This document shows positions 18,251 through 27,144 of a stretch of 64,000 nt of DNA, piece after piece. The DNA lies in assembly GCF_016863195.1 (NCBI RefSeq), contig NZ_BOOK01000034.1, positions 62,001-126,000 of the forward strand, read 5' to 3'. The translations under genes were made by a program, and so were the position numbers. The notes beneath the pieces are model-generated. The model had not been told where the DNA came from. It did no database searches and worked only from the letters and a program-made list of their open reading frames with translations. Positions within the stretch are counted from its first letter, which is position 1; the number at the start of each line of letters is the position of its first letter. Source of the DNA: Paraplanobispora takensis. GTDB lineage: Bacteria > Actinomycetota > Actinomycetes > Streptosporangiales > Streptosporangiaceae.

Positions 18251-18917
18251 GGAGCCGCTGGTCCGCTGGGACTGGATCGGGCGCAACTGGCCGGAGATCC
18301 AGGAGCTGCTGGCCGACCACGTCATCATGGCCCTGGTCCCGGTGGTCGTCGGGCTGCTGCTGGCCCTTCCGCTCGGGCTGGCGGGCGCCCGCTGGCGCTG
18401 GCTCTACCAGCCCACGGTCGGCACGATGAACGTGATCTACTCGCTGCCCTCGCTGGCGGTCTTCATCGTGCTGATCCCGATCACCGGCCTGGCCACCCGG
18501 GCGACCATCATCGTGCCGCTCACCTTCTACGCGATGGCCGTGCTGATCCCGGCCGTCGTGGACGGGCTGACCTCGGTGCCCGACCACGTCCGCCAGTCCG
18601 CGGTGGCCATGGGCTTCACCCCGCTGCGGCGGCTGCTGCGGGTGGAGCTGCCGATCGCGGTGCCGGTGGTGCTGGCCGGCCTGCGGGTGGCGACGGTCTC
18701 CAGCATCAGCCTGGTCAGCGTGGGCGCGCTGGTCGGCCGGGGCGGGCTCGGCTATCTGTTCATCGACGGCTGGCAGCGGCAGTTCCCCACCCCGATCGTC
18801 GTCGGCGTCGTGCTGACCGCGATCCTGGCCGCGGTGGCGGATCTGCTGCTGGTCGTGGCGCAGCGATGGCTGACCCCGTGGTCCACGGCGAGGTCGAGGG
18901 TGCGGGAGGCGGCGTGA
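18237..18917 (+). CDS. opuCB: Osmoprotectant ABC transporter permease (first)
   Basis: A 226-residue inner-membrane protein with about five or six helices and the ATPase-contacting loop VPDHVRQSAVAMGFTPLRRL. The GTG start at 18237 (or 18243) lies inside the end of the ATPase gene. Its stop forms GTGA with the likely start of the second permease. The two permeases should form a heterodimer, as in OpuC-type systems. Confidence 0.9.
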   Translation: MPVGEEPLVRWDWIGRNWPEIQELLADHVIMALVPVVVGLLLALPLGLAGARWRWLYQPTVGTMNVIYSLPSLAVFIVLIPITGLATRATIIVPLTFYAMAVLIPAVVDGLTSVPDHVRQSAVAMGFTPLRRLLRVELPIAVPVVLAGLRVATVSSISLVSVGALVGRGGLGYLFIDGWQRQFPTPIVVGVVLTAILAAVADLLLVVAQRWLTPWSTARSRVREAA

Positions 18918-19585
18918 ACTGGCTGGTCGACTTCTTCGGGAACGCCGCCAACTGGTCCGGCCCCGACGGCATCCCGCTGCGGGTGCTGGAGCACCTGGTG
19001 TTCGCCGGGCTCTCGCTGCTGCTGGCGGTGGTGCTCGCGGTCCCGCTGGGGCTGTGGATCGGGCACACCGGCAAGGGCGCGGTGCTGGTGGTGCTCAGCG
19101 CCAACGCGGCCCGTGCCCTGCCGACCCTGGGCCTGCTCGTGCTCGTCGTGCTGCTGATGGGCGTCGGCACCCTCGCGCCGGTGCTGATCCCGCTGGTGGC
19201 GCTGGCCGTACCGCCCATCCTGGTCAACACCTACGAGGGCATCCGCGGGGTGGACCCGGAGCTGCGCGACGCGGCGTACGGCATGGGCCTGCGCGGACGC
19301 CAGGTCCTGGGCGGGGTGCTGGTGCCGGTCGCGCTCCCGCTGATCCTGCTCGGCATGCGCACGGCCGCGATCCAGGTGGTGGCGACCGCGACGGTGGCCG
19401 CATACGTGGGTCTGGGCGGCCTGGGGCGCTACATCATCGACGGTCTGGCGACCAAGGACTACCCGCGCGCGATCGGCGGGGCCGTCCTGGTGGCCGCTCT
19501 GGCGCTGGCCGTTCAGGGGTTGTTCGCACTGGTCCAGAGGGTCACGGTGTCCCCCGGGGTGAGCGGGCGCCAGAGGATCCGATAA
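18914..19585 (+). CDS. opuCD: Osmoprotectant ABC transporter permease (second)
   Basis: About 223 residues with six predicted helices and the loop VDPELRDAAYGMGLRGRQVLGG. I chose GTG 18914 because it overlaps the upstream TGA (GTGA), has GGAGG just ahead, and gives a normal N-terminus (MNWLVDFFGNAANW). An in-frame ATG at 18866 would add 16 unlikely residues. Confidence 0.9.
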   Translation: MNWLVDFFGNAANWSGPDGIPLRVLEHLVFAGLSLLLAVVLAVPLGLWIGHTGKGAVLVVLSANAARALPTLGLLVLVVLLMGVGTLAPVLIPLVALAVPPILVNTYEGIRGVDPELRDAAYGMGLRGRQVLGGVLVPVALPLILLGMRTAAIQVVATATVAAYVGLGGLGRYIIDGLATKDYPRAIGGAVLVAALALAVQGLFALVQRVTVSPGVSGRQRIR

Positions 19586-19622
19586 AATATGCATTACCCC
19601 CCGTTTTAGAAGGGAAAGCACG

Positions 19623-20549
19623 ATGAAGCGCTTCTTCGGCACCGCGGCCGTGATCCTGTCCGCGGCGCTCACTCTCAGCGCGTGCGGTGGCGGCGGAGAC
19701 CCGCTCACCAGCGCGTCGGCGAGCCCCGCGGAGTCCGGCGCCGCGTCGGCGCCCGCGTCCGGGGGGAAGGTCGTCGTCGGCTCGGCCAACTTCCCGGAGA
19801 ACGTCCTGCTGGCCGAGATCTACTCCCAGGCCCTGACCGCCAAGGGCGTGCAGGTCGAGGAGAAGCTCAACATCGGCAGCCGCGAGATCCTCTACGACCA
19901 GATCAAGAGCGGCGGCCTGACGATCCTGCCGGAGTACATCGGCTCGCTGCTGGCCTACGTCGACAAGGAGGCGACGGCCAAGAGCAAGGACGACGTCGTC
20001 GCCGCCCTGAAGGAGAAGCTCCCGGCCGAGCTGGAGATCCTGGAGCCCGCCGCGGCCGAGGACAACAACTCGCTGACCGTCGCCAAGGCCACCGCCGAGA
20101 AGGACGGCCTGACCACGATCGAGGACCTGGCCAAGGTCGCCAAGAACTACGCGGTGGGCGGCCCGCCGGAGTTCCAGTCCCGCCAGGAGAAGAACTTCCA
20201 GGACACCTACGGCCTGGAGTTCAAGGAGTGGAAGAAGACCGGTGACGCCACCGCCGACGCCATCAAGGACGGCACCGTCCAGGTCGGCAACGTCTTCACC
20301 ACCGACCCCAAGATCGTGATCAACGACCTGGTCTCGCTGCAGGACACCAAGAACGCCTTCGCCGCCGAGAACATCACGCCGCTGGTGAACAAGGCCGCAG
20401 TGAACGACACCGTCAGGACCACGCTGAACGCGGTCTCCGCCAAGCTCGACACGGCCGGCCTCGTCGCGCTCATGAAGCGCGTCGCGGTCGACAAGGAGGA
20501 CGCCGACGCGGTGGCCAAGGACTGGCTGACCCAGAACGGCCTGCTGTAG
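19623..20549 (+). CDS. opuCC: Osmoprotectant-binding lipoprotein (OpuCC/OsmX-like)
   Basis: A 308-residue exported binding protein. The N-terminus MKRFFGTAAVILSAALTLSAC ends in a lipobox (LSAC), so it is a membrane-anchored lipoprotein. After a Ser/Ala linker the mature part starts KVVVGSANFPENVLLAEIYSQ, the usual opening of quaternary-amine binding proteins of this family. Further core motifs are NIGSREILYDQI and LPEYIGSLLAY. It captures betaine-like solutes and delivers them to the two permeases. GAAGGGA precedes ATG 19623. A strong terminator follows at 20602. Confidence 0.92.
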   Translation: MKRFFGTAAVILSAALTLSACGGGGDPLTSASASPAESGAASAPASGGKVVVGSANFPENVLLAEIYSQALTAKGVQVEEKLNIGSREILYDQIKSGGLTILPEYIGSLLAYVDKEATAKSKDDVVAALKEKLPAELEILEPAAAEDNNSLTVAKATAEKDGLTTIEDLAKVAKNYAVGGPPEFQSRQEKNFQDTYGLEFKEWKKTGDATADAIKDGTVQVGNVFTTDPKIVINDLVSLQDTKNAFAAENITPLVNKAAVNDTVRTTLNAVSAKLDTAGLVALMKRVAVDKEDADAVAKDWLTQNGLL

Positions 20550-20601
20550 TCCCCGCGGCTCCCCGCGCGCCGTGAGCGGGGGCCGCGGAGGCCGGACGGA
20601 A

Positions 20602-20630
20602 GGGTCCCCACCCGGGGTGGGGGCCCTTTT
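20602..20630 (+). terminator. Rho-independent terminator of the osmoprotectant operon
   Basis: GGGTCCCCACC and GGTGGGGGCCC form an 11-bp stem (one G-U pair) with a 3-base loop, followed by TTTT. It is 53 bases after the lipoprotein stop. Confidence 0.85.
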
Positions 20631-20699
20631 CCATGTCAGGGGCCCGGGACGGGGGCGGCGGCCCGTGACTTTAAAGTGGTTCGGCGTGAGGGAGGTCGG

Positions 20700-21179
20700 A
20701 TGAGCGAGTTCACCGAGGCGATGGCGCAGGTCGCCGGGGCGGTCTCGGTCGTCACCGTGCGGGACGGCCGTGACGACGTGGGCACCACCGTGACCACCTT
20801 CGCCTCCGTCTCCCTAGACCCGCCGCTGGTGATGGTCAGCCTGGCGAGCGGGGGATACCTCAACGAACTGCTGCTGCGCCACGACCGCTGGGCGGTGAGC
20901 GTGCTGTCGGCGGAGCAGAAGGCGATCGCCAGCCGCTTCGCCACCCCCGGCCGCCCCGGCGCCCGGCTGCTGCTCGCGGGCACCGCGCACCACCGGGGCG
21001 AGCTGAGCGGGGCCCTCGTCGTGGAGAAGGGCGTCACCGCCCTGGAGGCCGAGACGACCCAGGTCGTCCCCGCCGGGGACCACACCCTCTATCTCGCCCA
21101 CGTCCTGGCGGTCGACTATGTCGACGCCGCGACCGTCCCGCTCGTACGGCTCCGCGGCCGCTATCGCCCCGTCGGCTGA
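20700..21179 (+). CDS. Flavin reductase-like FMN-binding protein
   Basis: A 159-residue split-barrel flavin reductase. The FMN-binding fold is shown by GAVSVVTVRDG, then TTVTTFASVSLDPPLVMVSLA, SVLSAEQKAIASRFA and a later HTLYLAHVLA. It would reduce FMN/FAD with NAD(P)H for a partner monooxygenase; none is adjacent. ATG 20700 is chosen because GGGAGG lies six bases upstream; an in-frame GTG at 20676 adds eight unlikely residues. Confidence 0.85.
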   Translation: MSEFTEAMAQVAGAVSVVTVRDGRDDVGTTVTTFASVSLDPPLVMVSLASGGYLNELLLRHDRWAVSVLSAEQKAIASRFATPGRPGARLLLAGTAHHRGELSGALVVEKGVTALEAETTQVVPAGDHTLYLAHVLAVDYVDAATVPLVRLRGRYRPVG

Positions 21180-21238
21180 CGTCCGCCGGCATCGCGCCGG
21201 ACCGCGCGGAGGGCCGGAGGGCGGAGCCGTACGGTCCG

Positions 21239-21427
21239 TCAGGCCTTCTCCATCATCATGACGATGATGAGGCCGACGAGGTGGATCAGCACGATGAACA
21301 CCATCAGGGCGACGAACATCCACTTGGCGGGGCCGTGCTCGAAGTGCTTGCCCTCCTTCAGTGGAGGCCGCTGCGCCTGACGGTCGGCGATCCGCTCTTC
21401 CAGGCTCTTTCGCTTCTGACGTTCCAT
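21239..21427 (-). CDS. Small single-pass membrane protein of unknown function
   Basis: 62 residues: a charged N-terminal half (RQKRKSLEERIADRQAQRPP) and one hydrophobic helix near the C-terminus (MFVALMVFIVLIHLVGLIIVM). GAGGA precedes ATG 21427 at a normal distance, and codon use is like that of the neighbours. I do not recognise it. It sits between convergent and codirectional genes, 89 bases downstream of the rhodanese start region's opposite end, and may be a separate transcript. Confidence 0.65.
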   Translation of the reverse strand: MERQKRKSLEERIADRQAQRPPLKEGKHFEHGPAKWMFVALMVFIVLIHLVGLIIVMMMEKA

Positions 21428-21516
21428 GACCGTTCCTCGGTGACCGGTGCTGTCGGGATTGGTAGATTATGTGGTCCCCTGCCCGAATAGCGGCAAGAGA
21501 ACCTCGACGGGAGGGG

Positions 21517-22356
21517 TCAGCGCTCGACGGGCACGCCGACCAGGGAGCCGTACTCAACCCAGGAACCGTCGTAGTTCTTGACGGCCGGCAGGTCCAGCAA
21601 CTGGCTGAGGACGAACCAGGTGTGGGCGCTGCGCTCGCCGATGCGGCAGTAGACGATGGTCTCGCGGTTGCCTTCGGGCTGAAGGTCGACGCCGGCCTGC
21701 CCGTACAGGGCGCGCAGTCGCTCGTCGGACTTGAAGGTGCCGTCGTCGTCGGCGGCCTGCGACCACGGGACGTTCTTGGCGGTGGGGACGTGCCCGGCGA
21801 CCTGGGACTGCTCCTGCGGCAGGTGCGCCGGGGCCAGGATCTTGCCGGTGAACTCGTCCGGGGAGCGCACGTCGACGATGGTCGCGGTGCCGATGGCCGC
21901 CACGACCTCGTCGCGGAAGGCCCGGATCGAGGCGTCGGGCTCGGCGGCCCGGTAACGGGTGGCCGGGCGCCGGACGGGTTCGCCGGTCAGCTTCCGGCCC
22001 TCCAGCTGCCACTTCTTGCGTCCGCCGTCGAGCAGGCGCACGTCGCCGTGGCCGTAGATCTTGAAGTACCAGTAGGCGTAGGCGGCGAACCAGTTGTTGT
22101 TGCCGCCGTACAGGATCACGGTGTCGCCTTCGGCGATGCCCTTGCGGGACATCAGGTCCTCGAAGGCGTCCTTGTCGATGAAGTCGCGGCGGACGGGATC
22201 CTGCAGGTCCTCGCGCCAGTCGAGCTTGACGGCGCCGCGGATGTGGTCGATGTCGTAGGCGCGGGTGTCCTCGTCGACCTCGACGAGGACGATCCCGGGG
22301 GTGTCGAGGTTGGCCTCCACCCAGTCGGCGTCGACCAGGACGTCTGCACGGCTCAT
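21517..22356 (-). CDS. Thiosulfate/3-mercaptopyruvate sulfurtransferase (tandem rhodanese)
   Basis: A 279-residue two-domain rhodanese. The N-terminal domain (about 1-140) is the inactive copy. The C-terminal domain carries the catalytic cysteine in IVYCRIGERSAHTW. The loop CRIGERS, with its positive charges, is typical of actinobacterial thiosulfate sulfurtransferases (SseA/CysA-like). It transfers sulfane sulfur to cyanide or thiols. It is divergent from an OhrR-type regulator, with a strong palindrome between them, so regulation by thiol oxidation is likely. Confidence 0.92.
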   Translation of the reverse strand: MSRADVLVDADWVEANLDTPGIVLVEVDEDTRAYDIDHIRGAVKLDWREDLQDPVRRDFIDKDAFEDLMSRKGIAEGDTVILYGGNNNWFAAYAYWYFKIYGHGDVRLLDGGRKKWQLEGRKLTGEPVRRPATRYRAAEPDASIRAFRDEVVAAIGTATIVDVRSPDEFTGKILAPAHLPQEQSQVAGHVPTAKNVPWSQAADDDGTFKSDERLRALYGQAGVDLQPEGNRETIVYCRIGERSAHTWFVLSQLLDLPAVKNYDGSWVEYGSLVGVPVER

Positions 22357-22405
22357 GCGTGTTTCTCCTCAGGCGGCGGGCCGGGCAGACGACTGCTTCG
22401 ACCAC

Positions 22406-22429
22406 TAACTATTAGTACACTAATCGTTA
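22406..22429. promoter_or_regulatory. Operator palindrome between the rhodanese and the MarR/OhrR gene
   Basis: The 11-base arms TAACTATTAGT and ACTAATCGTTA are complementary except at one position and are separated by two bases. The inner ATTAGT-AC-ACTAAT is perfect. It sits in the only AT-rich part of the 119-base divergent gap and would overlap both promoters. Confidence 0.75.
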
Positions 22430-22475
22430 GGATACTAAATGGGATAACGTGGCAGTAGACGCTGTGGAGGTCTGC

Positions 22476-22940
22476 ATGAGTGACATTGGCGACACCGTCG
22501 ACCCGCTGTCTCTGGAGAACCAGGTCTGCTTCGCCCTGGCGGTCGCCTCGCGATCGGTGATCGGCCTCTACCGGCCGGTGCTGGAGCCGATGGGGCTGAC
22601 CCATCCGCAGTATCTGGTGATGCTGGCGCTGTGGCAGCACGCGCCGTTGTCGGTCAAGGAGCTCAGCCGGCTGCTGCAACTGGAGCCGGCCACGCTGTCG
22701 CCGCTGCTCAAGCGCCTGGAGACCGCCGGGCTCGTCGAGCGCCGGCGCGCCGCCGCCGACGAGCGCTCCCTGGCGGTGACCCTGACCGAGTCCGGCCGCG
22801 CGCTGCGCGGGCAGGCCGAGAAGATCCCCGCGGCGATCGTCGAGCGGCTCGGCATGGACCTGACGGAGCTGCAGGAACTGCACCGGGCGCTGACCCGGGT
22901 GATCGCCGCGGCCGGCGAAGCCCACCCCGCCACGGGCTGA
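22476..22940 (+). CDS. MarR-family regulator, OhrR-like (peroxide/thiol sensor)
   Basis: A 154-residue winged-helix dimer. The N-terminal motif LENQVCFALAVASR, with Cys18, is the OhrR signature; that cysteine is oxidised by organic hydroperoxides. The wing region is ELSRLLQLEPATLSPLLKRLETAGLVERRR with ADERSLAVTLT. It lacks an adjacent ohr peroxidase gene; the divergent target is the rhodanese. This suggests it may sense persulfides or hypochlorite rather than peroxide (inference). ATG 22476 has GGAGG upstream. Confidence 0.88.
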   Translation: MSDIGDTVDPLSLENQVCFALAVASRSVIGLYRPVLEPMGLTHPQYLVMLALWQHAPLSVKELSRLLQLEPATLSPLLKRLETAGLVERRRAAADERSLAVTLTESGRALRGQAEKIPAAIVERLGMDLTELQELHRALTRVIAAAGEAHPATG

Positions 22941-23054
22941 TGCGCGTCCCGTGCCGCCGTACGGCCTGGGCCGTCCTCAAAACGTGTCCCACGGGTGGGC
23001 GGCGCCCGGCCGTCGGCACCGCCGTACCCGCTTTCAGCCTGAGGGCCCGTCCGG

Positions 23055-24755
23055 CTAGTGGATCGTCCAGGTGCCGGGCAGGATGAGCGGGCCGTACGGC
23101 GACAGGCCCAGCTCGCCGGAGAGCCGGGCCAGCGGGCCCCAGGCCTCCAGCCGGACCCGGGCCAGCGCGGCGGACCTGTCCTCGCTGGACTCCGGCGGGC
23201 GCAGGCGCTCCAGCGGGTGCAGCTTGGGATAGCTGCGCACGGGGGCGTCGGCCGCCAGCCCGGCCCGCTTGCGGGCCAGTTCGAGGGCGTCCTCCAGGCC
23301 GCCGATCTCGTCGACCAGCCCGCCGGCGCGGGCGTCGGAACCGGTCCAGACCCGGCCCCTGGCCAGCTCGTGGGCGCGGTCTCGGGTCAGGCCGCGGCCC
23401 TCGGCCACCTTGCCGACGAAGTCGTCGTAGATCCGGTCCAGCCAGGCGTTGACCCGCGCCCACTGCGCCTCGGAGAAGCCGTGCGAGGGAGAGAACATCG
23501 CCGCGTTGGCGCCCTCGCTCACGGTCTCGGAGGTCACGCCGATCTTGTCCAGCAGCTCGCCGATGACGGGCTTGCCGCCGAAGACGCCGATCGACCCGGT
23601 GAGGGTGCCCGGCTGAGCGATGATCACGTCGGCGGCCATCGAGATGAAGTAGCCCCCGGAGGCGGCCAGGTCTCCCATCGAGACCACGACCGGCTTGCCC
23701 GCCTTGCGCAGGAGCACGACCTCGCGCCAGATCGTGTCGGAGGCGACGTAGGAACCGCCGGGGCTGTCCACCCGGAAGACGACCGCCTTCACGTGGTCGT
23801 CACGGCGGGCCGCGCGCAGGGCGGCGCTGATCGTGTCGGCGCCCACCGCGCCGCCGCCGCCCAGCGGGCTGCGCCCGCTGCGGCCGAGCCGGATCGCGCC
23901 GCTGGCCTGGATCAGGGCCACGACCTGCTCGCCCGGGTGCGGGAGCTTCTTGACCAGGCCGCCGCGGTGGTAGCGGGCGACGTAGAGCAGCAGGGAGTCC
24001 GGCCCGGTCTCCCGCTTGACCTCGTCGTAGACCTCGTCGCGGTAGGCGAGGCGGTCGACCAGCCCGGCGTCGACCGCCTCGGAGCCGATGAACGGGCCCT
24101 GGTCGATGAGCTCGCGGACCTTGGCCGGGTCGATCCCGCGCCCCTCGGCGACGCCGGCCACGACCTGCTCGGTGACGGACTCGGCGATGCGGGCGATCGA
24201 CTCGCGGTGCGGCTCGGTCATGTGGTCCTGGGTGAACATGTTCGCGGCCGTCTTGTACTCGTGCCGCTGGCCGAGCTCGTACTCCACGCCGAGCTTGCCG
24301 AGCGCGCCCCGCACGAAGCGCTGCTCCAGCGAGACACCGGTCAGCCCGACGTCGCCCGAGGGCTGGAGGTAGACCCGCTCGAAGGCGCTGGCCAGGTAGT
24401 AGGGCACGGTGCCCGCGCCGAACTCGCCGAACGTCTCGGCGAACACCACCGTCAGCTTGCCCGCCGCCCGGAACCGGACCACCGCCTGGCGCAGCTCCTG
24501 CACCATGGCCAGGCCGAGCGGGTTCGTGCCGATCTTGACGATGAGTCCCTTGACCCGGCTGTCCTGCCGGGCCCGCTTGAGGCCCGACAGCACGTCGGTC
24601 AGCCGCGTCTTGCGCATGGACAGGACCGCGCCGAGCGGATCGGTCGGCGGCCTGTCCGTCAGGCCCTCGGTGAGGTCGAGCTCCAGCACCAGAGGGGCGG
24701 TCCGTCGCTGCCGGATGCGGTCGACGGTCTCGGTGATCACCTTGGTCGCGTCCAT
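23055..24755 (-). CDS. sppA: Signal peptide peptidase SppA (67K type)
   Basis: About 566 residues: two tandem ClpP-like S49 domains. The catalytic lysine is in RHEYKTAANMF (N-terminal domain) and the serine in GDLAASGGYFISMA (C-terminal domain), as in E. coli SppA. There is no convincing N-terminal membrane helix, so it may be peripheral or soluble. It degrades leftover signal peptides. ATG 24755 is preceded by TGAGG; GTG 24764 is an alternative. Confidence 0.92.
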   Translation of the reverse strand: MDATKVITETVDRIRQRRTAPLVLELDLTEGLTDRPPTDPLGAVLSMRKTRLTDVLSGLKRARQDSRVKGLIVKIGTNPLGLAMVQELRQAVVRFRAAGKLTVVFAETFGEFGAGTVPYYLASAFERVYLQPSGDVGLTGVSLEQRFVRGALGKLGVEYELGQRHEYKTAANMFTQDHMTEPHRESIARIAESVTEQVVAGVAEGRGIDPAKVRELIDQGPFIGSEAVDAGLVDRLAYRDEVYDEVKRETGPDSLLLYVARYHRGGLVKKLPHPGEQVVALIQASGAIRLGRSGRSPLGGGGAVGADTISAALRAARRDDHVKAVVFRVDSPGGSYVASDTIWREVVLLRKAGKPVVVSMGDLAASGGYFISMAADVIIAQPGTLTGSIGVFGGKPVIGELLDKIGVTSETVSEGANAAMFSPSHGFSEAQWARVNAWLDRIYDDFVGKVAEGRGLTRDRAHELARGRVWTGSDARAGGLVDEIGGLEDALELARKRAGLAADAPVRSYPKLHPLERLRPPESSEDRSAALARVRLEAWGPLARLSGELGLSPYGPLILPGTWTIH

Positions 24756-24785
24756 ACGCCTCACCCTAAGCGACGCGTCCCGGAC

Positions 24786-26876
24786 TCAGGCGATACGGCG
24801 GGCGTTCACATACTTTCGTAGGGTCGAGGTGGACTTGATGAGAGATGTTCCCTTGAGCCGGCGCTTCTCGGCGGCGGCGAGGGCGGTCTTGACCGTGGCC
24901 GTGCCGCCGGCCTTCGCGGTGAGGTTGACCGCGCCGTTCGCCCAGTTCAGCCAGGCGGCCAGCAGCTCGCTGTCGAACTCGGCCTTCTTGGTGTCCGCGG
25001 TCTTCGCGCCCGGCCTGAGCACCCGGTAGGCCGTGCCCAGCGTGGAGGCGCGCGTCACCTCGGGGAAGACCGCGCTGGCCTTGCCGATCAGGCGCAGATA
25101 GCAGCCGAGCGTCTCGTCCGGCAGGCTTCCCTTACCCCGGGTGACCTCTGAGGCCCACTGGGCGGCGGTCAGGGTCCTGGCCGCCCTGCCCCGGACGCAC
25201 ACCGCCGGCGTGCCCGCGGGGGGAGTGGCGGTCACGGTCACGGTGACGGTCACCGTGGGCAGCGGGACGGGCGCCGGGTCCGCCGGAGGCGGGGTGTCCC
25301 GCGGGCCGGGGCTCGGCTGCGGCCCGGAGCTGGGCTCCGGGCTGGGGGTGCCCGGGGTGTCCTCGGACGGGTCGTCGGTGGAGTCGTCCCCGGGCTCGGG
25401 CTCCTGGCTGACGCCGGGCTGGGGCTCGCCGCCCAGGACCGCGACGCCCAGGTCGAGGCGGGGCGTGGTCGCCCCGGCGTAGGTGATCGGGCGGCCGGCG
25501 GTCTTCAGCCTGCCGAGGAGGGCGTCCGGGGCCTCGCCGGGGAACTTCCCGGCCATGAGCGCGAACGCGCCGGCGACGTACGGGGTGGCCATCGAGGTCC
25601 CGCTGTAGACCTGGGTGCCGCCGCCGGGGACGGCGGAGTCGATCTCCAGTCCCGGCGCGAACAGGTCGAGCGTGGGGCCGTGGTTGGACCAGGAGGCCAC
25701 GTGGTCGTCGTCGCCGGTGGCGCCCACGGTCACCGCCCCGGAGAAGCATCCCGGGGCCCCGCCGCCGTTCACGCCGTCGTTGCCCGCGGCGGCGGCGACC
25801 GCCACGCCCTTGGCGCGCAGCGCGTCGACCTTCTCCCTCATCGACTGCAGCTCCGCGACGTCGTCGCAGGTTCCCTCGAAGAGGCCGCCGCCGAGGCTGA
25901 GGTTGGCCGAGACCAGGCCGGGACGGGAGTCCTTGAGCCGGGCGACGTGGTCGAGGGCCAGCAGGAGCGAGGACTCGTAGGCGGTCAGGCAGACCTCCCC
26001 GCCGCCGTCGCCCAGGCAGTCGTTGTCCCGGCTGAAGACCTGGATCGCCACGATGTCCGCGTCCGGGGCGACGGCGTGGGCGATGCCCGCCACGTGGGTG
26101 CCGTGGTCGCAGAGGTTGGCGCCGTCGTGCACGCACTTGGCCGTCTCGGCGTCGGCGGAGCCGGGGTCGGCCGTCTGCCCGTTGGGGCACAGGGACTCCA
26201 CCGTCCCGTCCGCCGCGGAGAAGCACGCCTGCTCCACGACCTTGCCGTTCAGCGCGGGGTGGTCGGCGTCGATCCCGGTGTCGATGATCGCGATCGTCTG
26301 CCCGGCCCCCCGCACACCCGCGGCGTGGACCCTGTCCGCGCCGATCACCTGGAGGCCGGAGGCGAGCGAGGCGGGGGAGTAGGTGCGGTCGCGCCGTACC
26401 GACACCACCCGGGGGTCCTCGGCCAGCGCGGCCAGGGCCTCGCCGGTCGCCTCGACCACGATGAAGGAGGTGCCCTGCGGCTGGAGCAGGACCTCGGCGT
26501 CCGGCAGGGCCTGCGCCTGACCGGCCACCGGGGCGGTCTCGGCGGGGGCGGTCACCTCGACGATGACGCGGGTCCCGTCCGGGTCGGAGGCGAGCCCGTC
26601 CTCCAGCTTCGGCGCGTCCCCGGGCGGCGTGTCCCCGGGCGGCGGGGCCTCGGTCTCGGCGGGCGGGGTCTCGGCCGGCGGGGCCTGGGCGGGAGGTGCG
26701 CTCTCGGCCGGCGGGTCCCCGGCGCCCGGTGCGGGACTCTCCTGCGCGGCCGGGGGTGGCGCGGCCGGGCTCTCACTGACCGCCGGAGGCGGCGCGGCGG
26801 GCTCCTCGGCGAGCGCCGGCGCGGCCGGGACGAGGGTGAGTATGGTCGCCAGGGCCGCGAGGGCTCGAATTCGCAC
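24786..26876 (-). CDS. Secreted subtilisin-like serine protease (S8) with Pro-rich regions
   Basis: A 696-residue exported protease. The signal peptide is MRIRALAALATILTLVPAAPALA. Residues about 24-95 are Pro/Ala/Glu-rich, then an inhibitor_I9-like propeptide. The triad is Asp199 (IIDTGIDADHP), His257 (HGTHVAGIAHAV) and Ser near 430 (GTSMATPYVAGAFA). After the catalytic domain comes a Pro/Ser/Asp linker (about 500-560) and a roughly 130-residue C-terminal helical domain (RTLTAAQWASEVTRG..., LNWANGAVNLT) that I do not recognise. GTG start at 26876 with GGAGG upstream. Probably a nutritional extracellular protease. Confidence 0.9.
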   Translation of the reverse strand: MRIRALAALATILTLVPAAPALAEEPAAPPPAVSESPAAPPPAAQESPAPGAGDPPAESAPPAQAPPAETPPAETEAPPPGDTPPGDAPKLEDGLASDPDGTRVIVEVTAPAETAPVAGQAQALPDAEVLLQPQGTSFIVVEATGEALAALAEDPRVVSVRRDRTYSPASLASGLQVIGADRVHAAGVRGAGQTIAIIDTGIDADHPALNGKVVEQACFSAADGTVESLCPNGQTADPGSADAETAKCVHDGANLCDHGTHVAGIAHAVAPDADIVAIQVFSRDNDCLGDGGGEVCLTAYESSLLLALDHVARLKDSRPGLVSANLSLGGGLFEGTCDDVAELQSMREKVDALRAKGVAVAAAAGNDGVNGGGAPGCFSGAVTVGATGDDDHVASWSNHGPTLDLFAPGLEIDSAVPGGGTQVYSGTSMATPYVAGAFALMAGKFPGEAPDALLGRLKTAGRPITYAGATTPRLDLGVAVLGGEPQPGVSQEPEPGDDSTDDPSEDTPGTPSPEPSSGPQPSPGPRDTPPPADPAPVPLPTVTVTVTVTATPPAGTPAVCVRGRAARTLTAAQWASEVTRGKGSLPDETLGCYLRLIGKASAVFPEVTRASTLGTAYRVLRPGAKTADTKKAEFDSELLAAWLNWANGAVNLTAKAGGTATVKTALAAAEKRRLKGTSLIKSTSTLRKYVNARRIA

Positions 26877-27076
26877 ACGTCCTCCGAGGGATGAAACGGG
26901 CGATTCGGAGTCTAGGCAGACGATCCCACTTGGTGAATACCTCAGCCCCCATTCAGGGGATCTTCTCAGCGGGCCCTCAGGCCACGGCTCGGCAGGTGAT
27001 CAACCGTGCGCGCCGGACGAACCCGGCCCGGCGGATGTGAATCCTGCCGGGCACGTGTCCCGTGAGCGGCGCGGAA

Positions 27077-27112
27077 GAGCCTTCGTCCGGCGTGGACGCC
27101 GGAGGGAGGCTC
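27077..27112 (-). terminator. Hairpin terminator after the sipW/tasA-like pair
   Basis: Outer arms GAGCCT/AGGCTC and inner arms TCCGGCG/CGCCGGA form a nested hairpin 33 bases beyond the TasA-like stop codon on the minus strand. It has no U-tract, as is common in actinobacteria. Confidence 0.55.
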
Positions 27113-27144
27113 TCGATCTCGATGCAGAGGGCTCGCGCATCCTG

